Positions 24,570-33,628 are shown, counted from the first letter of the stretch. The stretch: 64,000 nucleotides of DNA from UBA940 sp031548515 (GCA_031548515.1 JAVBRB010000014.1:1-64000); one strand, 5' to 3'. The notes: generated by a model from the sequence alone, not told the origin. Translations and numbers: made by a program.

Positions 24570-25079
24570 TTAGATTTTTTGCATCGCTTTGAGTACCCCG
24601 TAACCCCCGAATACCTGGATCAGCATTCCAGGAACGCCGATCCTGAAGTCCTGCACGGCAGTCGTAAAACTTCCCGAAATGATCCATTCTGCGGCAGTTC
24701 CGACAATCTGGTAGGCCAGCACAGCTATGGCGATTGCGAGCAGAGATACTTTTCCGAAATATTTAGCCGAGTAGGCAGCCGCAAAAGCCAGTGCTACAGA
24801 CTTTATCAATATCGGCGCAAGCATCGCGGCCGGCGGCATCCCGAACAACAGGTGGTTCGCCAGAGGCGACAGCACCGCGGTCAGGAGTCCTACTCCCAGT
24901 CCGTATTTATATGCCCCGATGAGCGTGAAGAAATATATCGGCAGCAGGATCGGCCCTCCCTGAGGTATGATGTGGCACAGTTGGGGCAGGGCTATGTTGC
25001 CTGCGACGAAAATTCCGGCCATGAGCCATGCTTTGGCATCGGACAGCCGCAGCGCATAAAGGGTTGCACTCTTTTCCAT
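24570..25079 (-). CDS. ECF transporter S component
   Basis: A 169-residue protein with five to six TMs. Features fit ECF substrate-binding (S) components: a hydrophobic N-terminus (WLMAGIFVAGNIALPQLCHI), PIYFFTLIGAYKYGLGVGLL, then LSPLANHLLFGMPPAAMLAP and a C-terminal helix FGGYGVLKAMQKI. The central pattern of small residues near the cytoplasmic side (AAAYSAKYFG) is where S components bind EcfT. No EcfA/EcfT genes are nearby, so it would use a shared energising module. Ligand is unknown; see the adjacent PRTase. Confidence 0.75.
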   Translation of the reverse strand: MEKSATLYALRLSDAKAWLMAGIFVAGNIALPQLCHIIPQGGPILLPIYFFTLIGAYKYGLGVGLLTAVLSPLANHLLFGMPPAAMLAPILIKSVALAFAAAYSAKYFGKVSLLAIAIAVLAYQIVGTAAEWIISGSFTTAVQDFRIGVPGMLIQVFGGYGVLKAMQKI

Positions 25080-25273
25080 ATGCTTTATTGTTCAGGGGTG
25101 TTGTATGTGGTAAAAATAGTTAAAAAATCCTTGATACCAAACATATAAACGATGTGCAGCGCTTATAAAGTACTTATGGTGTTTATAAATGCTCCGGATT
25201 AAAGATAAACCTTCTCGCAGCAGAGCTACGAGGTATCGGATGGAATTAATTTGTGTTGTCGAAGCAGAGCTTC

Positions 25274-25376
25274 GGGGAATGGACCCTTTTAGTTACCTCC
25301 CTCGCATGATGCCTTCACCGGCCTGCGGCCGATGATCGGCGCTCGGGCGGTGATTGTTTTGCGCAGCAAAACAATT
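25274..25376 (+). repeat. 103-bp structured intergenic repeat, copy 2
   Basis: Gap-free match to copies at 10958 and 57993. Hairpins GGCCTGCGGCC, CCGATGATCGG and TGTTTTGC...GCAAAACA are all perfect here. Positions 25315-25376 lie inside the 3' end of the M20 hydrolase ORF on the other strand. The preceding gap (25080-25273) also carries two short AGCAGAGCT hairpins (around 25218 and 25262). Confidence 0.75.
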
Positions 25377-26538
25377 CAAGGGCGAGTTCGGCCATCATGG
25401 CGGCGCCATAGACGAGGGCGTTCTCGTTGGGACAGAATGTCGAGGTATGCAGTTTGCTTGAATGCCCTTCAACCGCACCGACTCCCAAGCGGTAAAATAC
25501 CGATGGATATAACTGTGTGTAGAATCCGAAATCCTCGGCTGTGGGACGCATGTCGAGTTCCCGGACGGCATCCCTCCCGAAAAGAGAGGCTGCGATCTGA
25601 GCCGCATTGTCGGTCAAACGGAAATCGTTGACGACGCTCGGAAATCCCTTGTCGATATCCGCTTCCACAGTCGTGCCATGGCGTTGTCCGATCTCGGTGC
25701 ATATTTCCAGGATACGTTCCTTGATCTTTTCGCGCCACGCCTCGTCGAAAGCACGCAGAGTCCCCTCCAGGTAAACGCTGTCGGGAATGACGTTGGTGCT
25801 TCCGTTTGCGATGACGCGACCTATGGATATCACCGACGGAAGCGCCTTGTCGGGATTTTCGCCAGGCAGGGCCAACATGGTGGTGACTAGTTCTGCAGCC
25901 GTTGCGACAGGGTCTTTCAGGTCGGCGCGCATGGCTCCGTGACCTCCCTGTCCGCGTATTGTGAAGCGTATTTCGTCGCTCGAAGCCATATATTTCCCCG
26001 GCCGGAAACCGAAAACACCGGTCGGCAGTTCCGGTTCGACATGTTCCCCTATAAAAGCTCTCACGGTGTAATCCCTGAATATATTTTCGGCGAGTACCAG
26101 AGATGCGCCTCCCGGATTGCGCTCTTCGCCCGGTTGGAAAAGCCCAAAAACGGTTCCGTGTATCTCTTTTCTGTGTTCTTTCAGCAGGAGCAGTGCGCCG
26201 AATAATACCGCAGCGTGCATGTCATGTCCGCAGGCGTGCATCACGCCGGGATTCTGCGACGCGAAATCGAGGCCTGTCTCTTCCGTCACCGGCAGCGCGT
26301 CTATGTCGGCACGCAGGACTATAGCCTGCCGCAGGTCGCCGTGCCCTTCAATACGCGCGAGAACGCCAGTCCCGGCAATCGGAACACATGGAATATTCTC
26401 GGCTTCGAGTGACGCGATGATATAAGCCTGCGTCGCCATCTCGCGGAACGAAAGTTCGGGATGCGCATGCAGATACCGGCGGAAAGCCTGCGCCTTCCCG
26501 AAAACTGCTTCCGCCTGCCTGATGATTTCGTGCATCAT
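25315..26538 (-). CDS. M20-family amidohydrolase
   Basis: 407 residues of the IAA-amidohydrolase / N-acyl amino acid hydrolase type. Motifs: RYLHAHPELSFREMATQAYI (~20-39), VLRADIDALPVTEETGLDF, HACGHDMHAAVLFGALLLL (metal ligands) and FQPGEERNPGGASLVL. The catalytic Glu is in GEHVEPELPTG, and a dimerisation domain has GGHGAMRADLKDP. It would hydrolyse an amide-linked substrate with two divalent metals. The last ~20 residues (FCCAKQSPPERRSSAAGR) and the stop codon come from a copy of the 103-bp repeat. The gene starts 3 bp after metF and is the last of that operon. Confidence 0.93.
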   Translation of the reverse strand: MMHEIIRQAEAVFGKAQAFRRYLHAHPELSFREMATQAYIIASLEAENIPCVPIAGTGVLARIEGHGDLRQAIVLRADIDALPVTEETGLDFASQNPGVMHACGHDMHAAVLFGALLLLKEHRKEIHGTVFGLFQPGEERNPGGASLVLAENIFRDYTVRAFIGEHVEPELPTGVFGFRPGKYMASSDEIRFTIRGQGGHGAMRADLKDPVATAAELVTTMLALPGENPDKALPSVISIGRVIANGSTNVIPDSVYLEGTLRAFDEAWREKIKERILEICTEIGQRHGTTVEADIDKGFPSVVNDFRLTDNAAQIAASLFGRDAVRELDMRPTAEDFGFYTQLYPSVFYRLGVGAVEGHSSKLHTSTFCPNENALVYGAAMMAELALELFCCAKQSPPERRSSAAGR

Positions 26539-26541
26539 CCC

Positions 26542-27504
26542 CTAAAAAACTTTTCTAACTATCCTGGCGATGTTGTCCGTCCGCCCCATCGAGTAAAAAT
26601 GTATGACCGGTAGCCCCGCTTTTTTAAGCCCCTCGGCCTGCATGGCGGCCCATTCCATACCGACTTCGCGCACTTGGGAGTTGTCGCGGCAGGCGTCGAC
26701 GGCGCGGACCAGATCCTGCGGCAGGTCGACATGAAAGGTCTGCGGCAGCACGGTCATGTGCGATTTCGTGGATACCGGCTTGATGCCTGGCACTATCGGG
26801 ACGGTTATTCCGGCCGCACGGCATGTGTCGATGAATCGCAGTATGCTGTCGTTGTCGAAACTCATCTGCGTGACGATATACTCGGCCCCGGCATCGACTT
26901 TCCGTTTGAGGTTGGCGACGCACGTATCGGGATTGGGTGATTCGGCGTGCTTCTCGGGATACCCGGCCACACCTATGCAGAAGTCCGTACAGTGGCCGCT
27001 CCTGCCTTCCCCGTCTATGTAGATGCCGCGGTTCATGTCGGCAATCTGTTCCACCAGCTGGCAAGCGTAGCTGTGCCCCTGGTGGTGCGGTTCAAAGCGC
27101 ATTTCACCTTTGCGGCAGTCGCCGCGCAGGGCCAGCACGTTGTTTATGCCCAGGAAATCCATGTCGATGAGCGCATCTTCGATGTCGTATTTAGAGATGC
27201 CGCCGCAGATCAGATGGGGAACGGCCTCGATTCCGTAACGCTTCATGATGGCTGCCGAGATGCCCACGGTTCCGGGCCTGTGGCGCACCAGATGCCTTTC
27301 GAGGAGTCCGCCGGTTTGTTCCGTGTATTTGACGTCTTCGCGATGGAATGTCACGTTTATATAAGCCGGATCGAGCGGTGCAAGGGTGTCTATTGCCTCG
27401 AAAACCCCTTCCGTACCATCGCCCTTGAGCGGAGGTAGCAGTTCGAAAGTGAAACGGCACCCGCCCCCGGCCTGTGTTTTTTTTATGATATCTATGATCT
27501 TCAT
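26542..27504 (-). CDS. metF: Methylenetetrahydrofolate reductase
   Basis: 320 residues, a MetF TIM barrel with FAD. It reduces 5,10-methylene-THF to 5-methyl-THF for MetH. Motifs: RFTFELLPPLKGDGTEGVFE (catalytic Glu), AYINVTFHREDVKYTEQTGG, ALRGDCRKGEM, EYIVTQMSFDNDSILRFID and VPGIKPVSTKSHM. The start ATG at 27504 overlaps the metH TGA (ATGA). The ORF is open further to 27636, but that extension lies inside metH. The active-site stretch has ELLPP where E. coli has EFFPP, normal for this group. Confidence 0.96.
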   Translation of the reverse strand: MKIIDIIKKTQAGGGCRFTFELLPPLKGDGTEGVFEAIDTLAPLDPAYINVTFHREDVKYTEQTGGLLERHLVRHRPGTVGISAAIMKRYGIEAVPHLICGGISKYDIEDALIDMDFLGINNVLALRGDCRKGEMRFEPHHQGHSYACQLVEQIADMNRGIYIDGEGRSGHCTDFCIGVAGYPEKHAESPNPDTCVANLKRKVDAGAEYIVTQMSFDNDSILRFIDTCRAAGITVPIVPGIKPVSTKSHMTVLPQTFHVDLPQDLVRAVDACRDNSQVREVGMEWAAMQAEGLKKAGLPVIHFYSMGRTDNIARIVRKVF

Positions 27505-30500
27505 AATCTGCTGATAAGTCTCTTTATTTCGTTCGCGGGTTTTCCGCGGCGGCGGGCGTAATCCTCGAACTGGTCCTCCCCGATCGGCCCGAGCGTGAAA
27601 TATTCGGCTTCGTGGTCGGCGACCATCAATCCGCACAGCGCTTCGCCCGGTTCGATCATGTAATTTTCAGTCAGGCGCATTCCTGTGGTCTGCGGCACGG
27701 CCAGCAGCGCGAAAACTTCCTCTTTGAGCGAGTGGTCGGGCGTGGCCGGATACCCGAAAGCATAGCGCAGGCCCCGGTATTTTCCGCGAACAGCGTCTTG
27801 CGGGGAGATATCTTTTTGTTGGTAGCCCCACGCCACACGGCGCATGAATTCGTGGACGGCCTCGGCGAAAGCCTCTGTGAGGCGGTCGGCCAGCAATTTG
27901 GCCATGATGGCGTTGTAGTCGTCGCCTTCTGCGCGCAGTTTTTCGACAAATTCCTTCAGCCCAATACCTGCGGTCACGGCGAACGCCCCTATATAATCCT
28001 GCCCTTCGTCGGATATATAATCGGCGACCGACAGGTTCACAGTTTTGCCGGGAGTTTGGTTCCGCAGTTGCGGCAGACGGACCTCTTCGCCTTTCGTGCC
28101 TGTTATTATTATATCGTCACCATTCCTGCGTGCCGGAAAAATCCCTGCAGTGCCGTTTAGGATGAGCAGATGTTCGGTCTTTATCCGCGCGAGCAACGAC
28201 TGCGCGTCATCGAAAAGTTTGCGGGCCTCGGCGCCTTTTTCAGGCGAGTCGAAGATCTGCGGCCAGGTTCCCTTGATGTCCCATGCCGCGAAAAAATATG
28301 TCCAGTCGATGTAAGGCTCGGCGCTTTCGACTGGATAGTCCGAAAAAACGATGCGACCAATGTGTTGAGGTTCGACGATGCCTCCGGCCGGTTTAATGTA
28401 ACGGTTTTTGCGCGCGAGTTCCAACGGGACTGGATGACGGTTCTGCACAGTGACGCTGAAAAGTTCACGCTCGACCTGCTGTTGCGCTTTGGTCTCAGCG
28501 ACGAATTTTTCACGGTCCGGGCCGAGCAGTTGCGCGAGTATTCGCACATTGTCCGAAGCGTCGCGCGAATGTATTACCGTATTAGTGTACTCAGGCGCTA
28601 TCTTCACTGCGGTGTGAAGTTTAGATGTGGTCGCACCCCCGATTATTACAGGAATATGAAGCCCGCGCCGTTCGAGTTCGCGCACAACCTTTATCATCTC
28701 GTCGAGAGACGGGGTTATCAGTCCGCTTAGCCCGATGGCGTCCACCTTGTTCTTTTCGGCCTCGTCCACAATCCTTTCGCACTCGACCATCACGCCGAGG
28801 TCGATTATTTCGTAGCCATTACACGACATAACCACGGAAACTATGTTCTTGCCTATGTCGTGTACGTCGCCTTTGACGGTGGCAATAAGCACTTTCCCAT
28901 TGGATTTTACGGCCGTATCGCAGCCTTTCATATATGGACTCAGCGCGTCTACCGCCCGGCGCATTACGCGGGCGCTCTTTACCACCTGCGGCAGGAACAT
29001 CTTGCCCGCTCCGAACAGTTCCCCGACTTCGCCCATTGCAGGCATCAGCATCGTGTCGATGACGGCCAGCGGGGAACCCGCTTCGCGGTATGCCTCCAGA
29101 GCGTCTTCGCCTATGTGTTCGTCGAGGCCCTTGAGCATCGCGTATGAGATGCGTTCGGCCAGCGGTTTAGTGCGCCAAGACTCTTTTTCTTCGGTCTTTT
29201 TTGTGTCAGTGCCGTTCGCTTTCAGTTCTTCTGCGTATGCCGAAAGCCTTTCGGTGGCATCCGGGCGGCGATTTAGTACGACATCCTCCGTAAGTTCCAA
29301 CAGACGCGGTTCGATGTCCGAGTATATCTGCAACATCCCGGCGTTGACGATTCCCATGTCGAGTCCCGCCGCGATGGCGTGGTACAAAAACACCGAGTGC
29401 ATCGCCTCTCTCACAGTATTGTTGCCCCTGAACGAGAACGAAAGGTTGCTCACCCCTGCACTTACTTTGGCATGGGGCAGGTTTTGCTTGATCCAGCGCA
29501 CAGCCTCGATGAAATCCACGCCGTAGTTGTCGTGTTCGGGGATGCCGGTCGCGACGGCCAGAACGTTGGGGTCGAAAATTATATCATCGGCGGGAAAGCC
29601 GTTGTCCATCAATAATTTGTAGGCACGCCAGGCGACCTCGATCTTGCGGGCGCATGTGTCGGCCTGTCCGCGTTCGTCGAACAGCATCACCACAGCCGCG
29701 GCGCCGTAACGCCTTACAAGCGCGGCCCGGCGCAGGAATTCTGCCTCGCCCTCTTTCAGCGAGATCGAGTTGACTATGCTTTTACCCTGAGTGCAGCGTA
29801 ATCCGGCTTCGAGGACGTCCCAATTCGACGAGTCTATCATAAAGGGTACTCGCGCCAGTTCCGGTTCGGCGGCGGCCATGTTCATGAAGCGGGTCATCGC
29901 CGCCGGACCGTCGATCATGCCGTCGTCCATGCAGACATCCACGATCTGCGCCCCGTCGGCCACCTGGTCGCGGGCGATGCCCACGGCCTCTTCGTATTTA
30001 CCCTCGCGGATCAGCCGTGCAAACCTTGCCGAACCCGCCACATTGGCCCGTTCGCCTATGTTGACGAAATTGCTTTCGGGAGTAATGGTAAGCGGTTCGA
30101 GTCCTGCGAACACTGTGATATGCCGTTTTTCGGGGAGGGGACGCGGAGAGTATTTCCCGGCGACCGCGCTCACGAGCCGTATGTGTTCGGGAGTCGTGCC
30201 GCAGCATCCCCCTATGATGTTGATAAGACCTTGTTTGAGATATTCCTCGACGTCGCCGGCGAACATCTGCGGGGTTTCGTCGTAGCCGCCCGCGATGTTA
30301 GGGAGTCCGGCGTTGGGGTGTGCCGAGATGCGGCATTCGGCCACCGCAGCCAACCGTTCAAGGTAGGGGCGCATCTGCCGCGCACCAAAGGCGCAGTTTA
30401 ATCCCACAGAAAGCAGGTCGCCATGAGCCAACGAAGTGTAGAAAGCCTCGACGGTCTGTCCCGAAAGCGTCCGGCCCGAAATGTCGGCGATCGTCCCCGA

Positions 30501-31127
30501 AGCCATTACGGGTATCCGCACGCCACGTTCCTCGCGCAGGCGGCCTGTGGCGAAAAGGGCAGCCTTGGCGTTGAGCGTGTCGAAAATAGTTTCTACCAGC
30601 AGTATGTCTGCACCGCCGTCCAGCAGTCCACGCGCCTGGTCGTAATAGGCATCGGCGAGCTGCCTGAAAGTGACGTCGCGCGCTGCAGGGTCGTTCACAT
30701 TCGCCGAAAGGGCCGCCGTGCGGTTCGTAGGTCCCATAGAACCTGCAACGAAACGAGGTTTCGACGGATTGCGCAGTGTGAATTTATCGGCCTCGGCACG
30801 AGCTATGCCGGCTGCCGCGCGGTTCATCTCGTAGATATATTCCTGCAGGCCGTAGTCCTCCATCGAGACGGCGTTGGCGTTGAAACTGTCGGTCGAAACG
30901 ATGTCCGCACCGGCCGCAAGGTACGCTTCGTGTATGCCGGCGATCACATCCGGGCGCGTCAGGACGAGTATGTCGTTGCACCCTTTTAATGGGGTAGACC
31001 ACTGCGCGAACCTCTCTCCACGGTAATCCTCTTCTGAGAGTCCGCGACGCTGCACCATTGTACCCATCCCGCCGTCGAGGACGAGAATGCGCCGTTCAGC
31101 CTCTTCGTATATCGAATATTTTTGCAT
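27501..31127 (-). CDS. metH: Cobalamin-dependent methionine synthase
   Basis: 1208 residues with all four MetH modules. The homocysteine domain is 1-320, with zinc ligands in LNCAFG and NIIGGCCGTTPEHI. The pterin domain is ~345-620 (NIGERANVAGSARF, VDVCMDDGMIDG). The cobalamin domain has GDVHDIGKNIVSVV (axial His) and LSGLITPSLDEM. The C-terminal activation domain has YRGLRYAFGYPATPDHSLKE, which binds SAM. It transfers methyl from methyl-THF to homocysteine. It begins one base after the lipoprotein cyclase stop and overlaps metF by 4 bp. No cobalamin riboswitch is visible upstream. Confidence 0.98.
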   Translation of the reverse strand: MQKYSIYEEAERRILVLDGGMGTMVQRRGLSEEDYRGERFAQWSTPLKGCNDILVLTRPDVIAGIHEAYLAAGADIVSTDSFNANAVSMEDYGLQEYIYEMNRAAAGIARAEADKFTLRNPSKPRFVAGSMGPTNRTAALSANVNDPAARDVTFRQLADAYYDQARGLLDGGADILLVETIFDTLNAKAALFATGRLREERGVRIPVMASGTIADISGRTLSGQTVEAFYTSLAHGDLLSVGLNCAFGARQMRPYLERLAAVAECRISAHPNAGLPNIAGGYDETPQMFAGDVEEYLKQGLINIIGGCCGTTPEHIRLVSAVAGKYSPRPLPEKRHITVFAGLEPLTITPESNFVNIGERANVAGSARFARLIREGKYEEAVGIARDQVADGAQIVDVCMDDGMIDGPAAMTRFMNMAAAEPELARVPFMIDSSNWDVLEAGLRCTQGKSIVNSISLKEGEAEFLRRAALVRRYGAAAVVMLFDERGQADTCARKIEVAWRAYKLLMDNGFPADDIIFDPNVLAVATGIPEHDNYGVDFIEAVRWIKQNLPHAKVSAGVSNLSFSFRGNNTVREAMHSVFLYHAIAAGLDMGIVNAGMLQIYSDIEPRLLELTEDVVLNRRPDATERLSAYAEELKANGTDTKKTEEKESWRTKPLAERISYAMLKGLDEHIGEDALEAYREAGSPLAVIDTMLMPAMGEVGELFGAGKMFLPQVVKSARVMRRAVDALSPYMKGCDTAVKSNGKVLIATVKGDVHDIGKNIVSVVMSCNGYEIIDLGVMVECERIVDEAEKNKVDAIGLSGLITPSLDEMIKVVRELERRGLHIPVIIGGATTSKLHTAVKIAPEYTNTVIHSRDASDNVRILAQLLGPDREKFVAETKAQQQVERELFSVTVQNRHPVPLELARKNRYIKPAGGIVEPQHIGRIVFSDYPVESAEPYIDWTYFFAAWDIKGTWPQIFDSPEKGAEARKLFDDAQSLLARIKTEHLLILNGTAGIFPARRNGDDIIITGTKGEEVRLPQLRNQTPGKTVNLSVADYISDEGQDYIGAFAVTAGIGLKEFVEKLRAEGDDYNAIMAKLLADRLTEAFAEAVHEFMRRVAWGYQQKDISPQDAVRGKYRGLRYAFGYPATPDHSLKEEVFALLAVPQTTGMRLTENYMIEPGEALCGLMVADHEAEYFTLGPIGEDQFEDYARRRGKPANEIKRLISRL

Positions 31128-31937
31128 TTATTTCTTGAATACTTCCACTTCGAACAGCTTGTTCCACTTTTTGCCGGTGACGAAAATACGTTCGGTTGCG
31201 GGATCGTAAGCTATGCCGTTCATCACGTCTGTATTGCGCGTAACCACGAGTTGTGACTCTATACCCCTGAAATCGATTGCACCTTCGACCGCGCCGGTTT
31301 CGGGGTTTATTATAATAATGTTCTCGGTCATATATACGTTGGCCCATATCCTGCCCCCGATCCACTCCAGTTCATTGATATTCTGTACCGGTTTATTGCC
31401 GTTGCGCACCTGTATGGTACGTTCTGTTTTGAAAGTTTCCGGATTCACGACCGCGATATTGGGCGAACCGTCGCTCATGTAGAGTTTTGTACCGTCGGTA
31501 GTGACACCCCAGCCTTCGCCCGAATATCCGAATTCACGTATTTTTTCAAAAGTTTCGGCGTCGTAGACGAAAGCCTTGCCTTCGAGCCACGTGAGCTGAT
31601 ATATTTTGCCATCCAGCCGTGCCGCCCCTTCGCCGAAATAAGCGGCGTCGAGCGAAACCTGTTTGACTGGCAGTCCGCTCTCCAGGACGACTTTTCGCAT
31701 GGATGAGTGGCCATACTCGCCGGTGCTTTCGTACAGGAACCCGTCATGCCAGAACAGGCCTTGGGTATAGGCTCCCGTGTCGTGCGGATAGGCTTTGACT
31801 ATCCTGTAACCGTATGGCTCCGCTGTTTTCACTTCGGGATTGTTCCGCGTCTGCGACTTTTTTTGCATATTGCCGCTGCGTCCGCCGCAAGCGATCAGGC
31901 ACACGGCGCAAAGGAGCGATGCTATGGCGTATTTCAT
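31128..31937 (-). CDS. Glutaminyl-peptide cyclotransferase lipoprotein
   Basis: 269 residues from MKYAIASLLCAVCLIAC (lipobox Cys17). A plant-type glutaminyl cyclase five-blade beta-propeller follows: AYPHDTGAYTQGLFWHDGFL, ESTGEYGHSSMRKV, GEGWGVTTDGTKLYMSDGSP, VQNINELEWIGGRIWANVY and MNGIAYDPATERIFVTGK. It converts N-terminal Gln to pyroglutamate on exported proteins; Bacteroidota place pyroglutamate after signal peptide cleavage at Gln. A frame from 31964 would begin inside the -7 box at 31962-31969, so the Met at 31937 is preferred. First gene of the metH-metF operon. Confidence 0.9.
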   Translation of the reverse strand: MKYAIASLLCAVCLIACGGRSGNMQKKSQTRNNPEVKTAEPYGYRIVKAYPHDTGAYTQGLFWHDGFLYESTGEYGHSSMRKVVLESGLPVKQVSLDAAYFGEGAARLDGKIYQLTWLEGKAFVYDAETFEKIREFGYSGEGWGVTTDGTKLYMSDGSPNIAVVNPETFKTERTIQVRNGNKPVQNINELEWIGGRIWANVYMTENIIIINPETGAVEGAIDFRGIESQLVVTRNTDVMNGIAYDPATERIFVTGKKWNKLFEVEVFKK

Positions 31938-31961
31938 CGTTTTTTCGGTAAAAATGACGTA

Positions 31962-31969
31962 CAAAGATA
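31962..31969 (-). promoter_or_regulatory. -7 box for the cyclase-metH-metF operon
   Basis: Minus-strand TATCTTTG, a consensus Bacteroidota -7 box 25 bp upstream of the chosen start. No clear TTTG -33 element is present at the expected distance, where the heptamer repeat begins. Confidence 0.5.
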
Positions 31970-31979
31970 CGAAAACTGA

Positions 31980-32007
31980 ATTATGAATTATGGATTATGG
32001 ATTATGA
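31980..32007 (+). repeat. Heptanucleotide tandem repeat
   Basis: Four 7-bp units ATTATGA, ATTATGG, ATTATGG, ATTATGA plus a partial fifth. It lies between the divergent metH operon and serS promoters. Confidence 0.75.
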
Positions 32008-32064
32008 ATTGGCAATGCGTGTTGATTTTTTAATTAATTTTTATAAAAAGGGATCACTTTTCAC

Positions 32065-32072
32065 TATCTTTG
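32065..32072 (+). promoter_or_regulatory. -7 box of serS
   Basis: TATCTTTG, 24 bp before the serS ATG. The -33 position is T-rich (TTTTTAT) but lacks a clear TTTG. Confidence 0.5.
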
Positions 32073-32096
32073 GAGCCTCTATAAAATGGATAAGTT

Positions 32097-33368
32097 ATGC
32101 TTACACTGAAACAGATAAGGGGCGAACGCGCTGAGACCATAGCGCGCCTTGCGGTCAAGGGTTTCGACGCAGCTCCGGTCATTGAAAAGATCGAACTGCT
32201 GGACGACCGCCGCAAGGCCATACAGACCGAACTCGACAACCTGCTGGCCCGTCAGAATCAGGCTGCCAAACAGATCGGCCAACTGATGGGGCAGGGCAAA
32301 CGCGATGAAGCCGAGCAGGCGAAAGCCGATGTAGCCGCACTCAAGGAACTTTCGAAGGGCCTTGACGAAGAGTTGAAAACCGTGACGGACGAACTCAATG
32401 CAGCGATAGTCGTGTTGCCGAATCTTCCGGCTGCGATGGTTCCTGAAGGCCGTACTGCCGAAGACAATGTGGTCGTTAAGATACGCGAGGATTATCCAGA
32501 ACCGATGGAGAACGCGCTTCCGCACTGGGAGTTAGCTGCAAAATATGACATTATAGACTTTGAATTGGGCGTGAAGCTGACTGGCGCGGGTTTCCCAGTC
32601 TATAAAGGACAGGGTGCGGCCCTGCAGCGCGCGCTTATAGCATATTTCATCGACCGCAACACAGCGGCCGGGTACACCGAAATACAGCCGCCCATTATGG
32701 TCAACGAGGCCTCCGGCTTCGGCACGGGACAGCTTCCAGACAAGGAGGGACAGATGTACCACGCGACCGTCGATAACCTCTATCTCGTGCCGACCGCGGA
32801 AGTTCCCCTCACGAACATCTACCGCGACGTGATCCTCGAAGAGAGAGACTTTCCGGTGAAGATCACGGCCTACACACCCTGTTTCCGCCGCGAGGCCGGC
32901 TCCTACGGCAAGGACGTGAGGGGGCTTAACCGCCTGCACCAGTTCGACAAGGTGGAGATAGTGCGCCTCGAAAAACCAGAAGATTCATACGCGGCCCTCG
33001 ACGAAATGGTCGCCCACGTTGAATCGCTGGTTGCGGAACTCGGCCTGCCGTACCGCATACTGCGTCTTTGCGGAGGCGACATGAGTTTCACTTCGGCACT
33101 CACCTATGATTTCGAAGTGTGGTCGGCGGCACAGGAACGCTGGCTGGAGGTATCTTCGGTGTCGAATTTCGAGTCATTCCAGTCGAACCGTCTGCGTCTG
33201 CGCTACCGCGATGCCGACAAGAAAATGCAGCTTGCCCACACGCTCAACGGAAGCTCGCTGGCCCTGCCGCGCATAGTGGCCGCCCTGCTCGAGAATTACC
33301 AGACGCCAGAAGGCATCATGATACCCGAAGTTCTGCGTCCTTACACGAAGTTCGATATTATTAGATAG
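32097..33368 (+). CDS. serS: Seryl-tRNA synthetase
   Basis: 423 residues, normal length. The N-terminal tRNA-binding coiled coil covers ~30-105 (LLDDRRKAIQTELDNLLARQ). Class II motifs follow: motif 2 CFRREAGSYGKDVRGLNRLH and motif 3 LNGSSLALPRIVAALLENYQ. The TAEVPLTN serine-binding loop is present. It charges tRNA-Ser in the cytoplasm. Single transcription unit with its own -7 box. Confidence 0.98.
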   Translation: MLTLKQIRGERAETIARLAVKGFDAAPVIEKIELLDDRRKAIQTELDNLLARQNQAAKQIGQLMGQGKRDEAEQAKADVAALKELSKGLDEELKTVTDELNAAIVVLPNLPAAMVPEGRTAEDNVVVKIREDYPEPMENALPHWELAAKYDIIDFELGVKLTGAGFPVYKGQGAALQRALIAYFIDRNTAAGYTEIQPPIMVNEASGFGTGQLPDKEGQMYHATVDNLYLVPTAEVPLTNIYRDVILEERDFPVKITAYTPCFRREAGSYGKDVRGLNRLHQFDKVEIVRLEKPEDSYAALDEMVAHVESLVAELGLPYRILRLCGGDMSFTSALTYDFEVWSAAQERWLEVSSVSNFESFQSNRLRLRYRDADKKMQLAHTLNGSSLALPRIVAALLENYQTPEGIMIPEVLRPYTKFDIIR

Positions 33369-33372
33369 TTTC

Positions 33373-33404
33373 TTTGGACAATCGGCATGGATTGTGTATA
33401 TTTG
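33373..33404 (+). promoter_or_regulatory. Promoter of the small ferredoxin gene
   Basis: TTTG (33373-33376), a 20-bp spacer and TATATTTG (33397-33404): full consensus. It starts only 4 bp past the serS stop. Confidence 0.8.
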
Positions 33405-33435
33405 CTAACGTTTTTAACCTACAAGAATATTAAAC

Positions 33436-33606
33436 ATGGCTTACAAAATTGATCCCGATCTGTGTACTGCATGCGGTACCTGCATCGACGAATGTCCGGT
33501 TGAAGCGATATCTGCAGGCGACGTTTACGTTATCGACGGCTCCACCTGCATCGATTGCGGAGCATGCGCAGGCGTATGCCCTGTAGAGGCTATAAGCCCG
33601 GAATAG
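33436..33606 (+). CDS. 2[4Fe-4S] ferredoxin
   Basis: A 56-residue ferredoxin (MAYKIDPDLCTACGTCIDEC at the start). Two CxxCxxCxxxCP clusters, CTACGTCIDECP and CIDCGACAGVCP, give a classical clostridial-type low-potential electron carrier with a pseudo-twofold repeat ending VEAIS. It serves reactions such as pyruvate:ferredoxin oxidoreductase in the cytoplasm. The strong promoter and own terminator suggest high monocistronic expression. Confidence 0.96.
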   Translation: MAYKIDPDLCTACGTCIDECPVEAISAGDVYVIDGSTCIDCGACAGVCPVEAISPE

Positions 33607-33628
33607 GGGAAATCCTCGAAACCGTTTG

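Noticed and set aside
31938..32096. Possible cobalamin or SAM riboswitch upstream of the metH operon
   Set aside because: The leader is only about 20 bases from the -7 box to the first start codon; no conserved riboswitch core is present.
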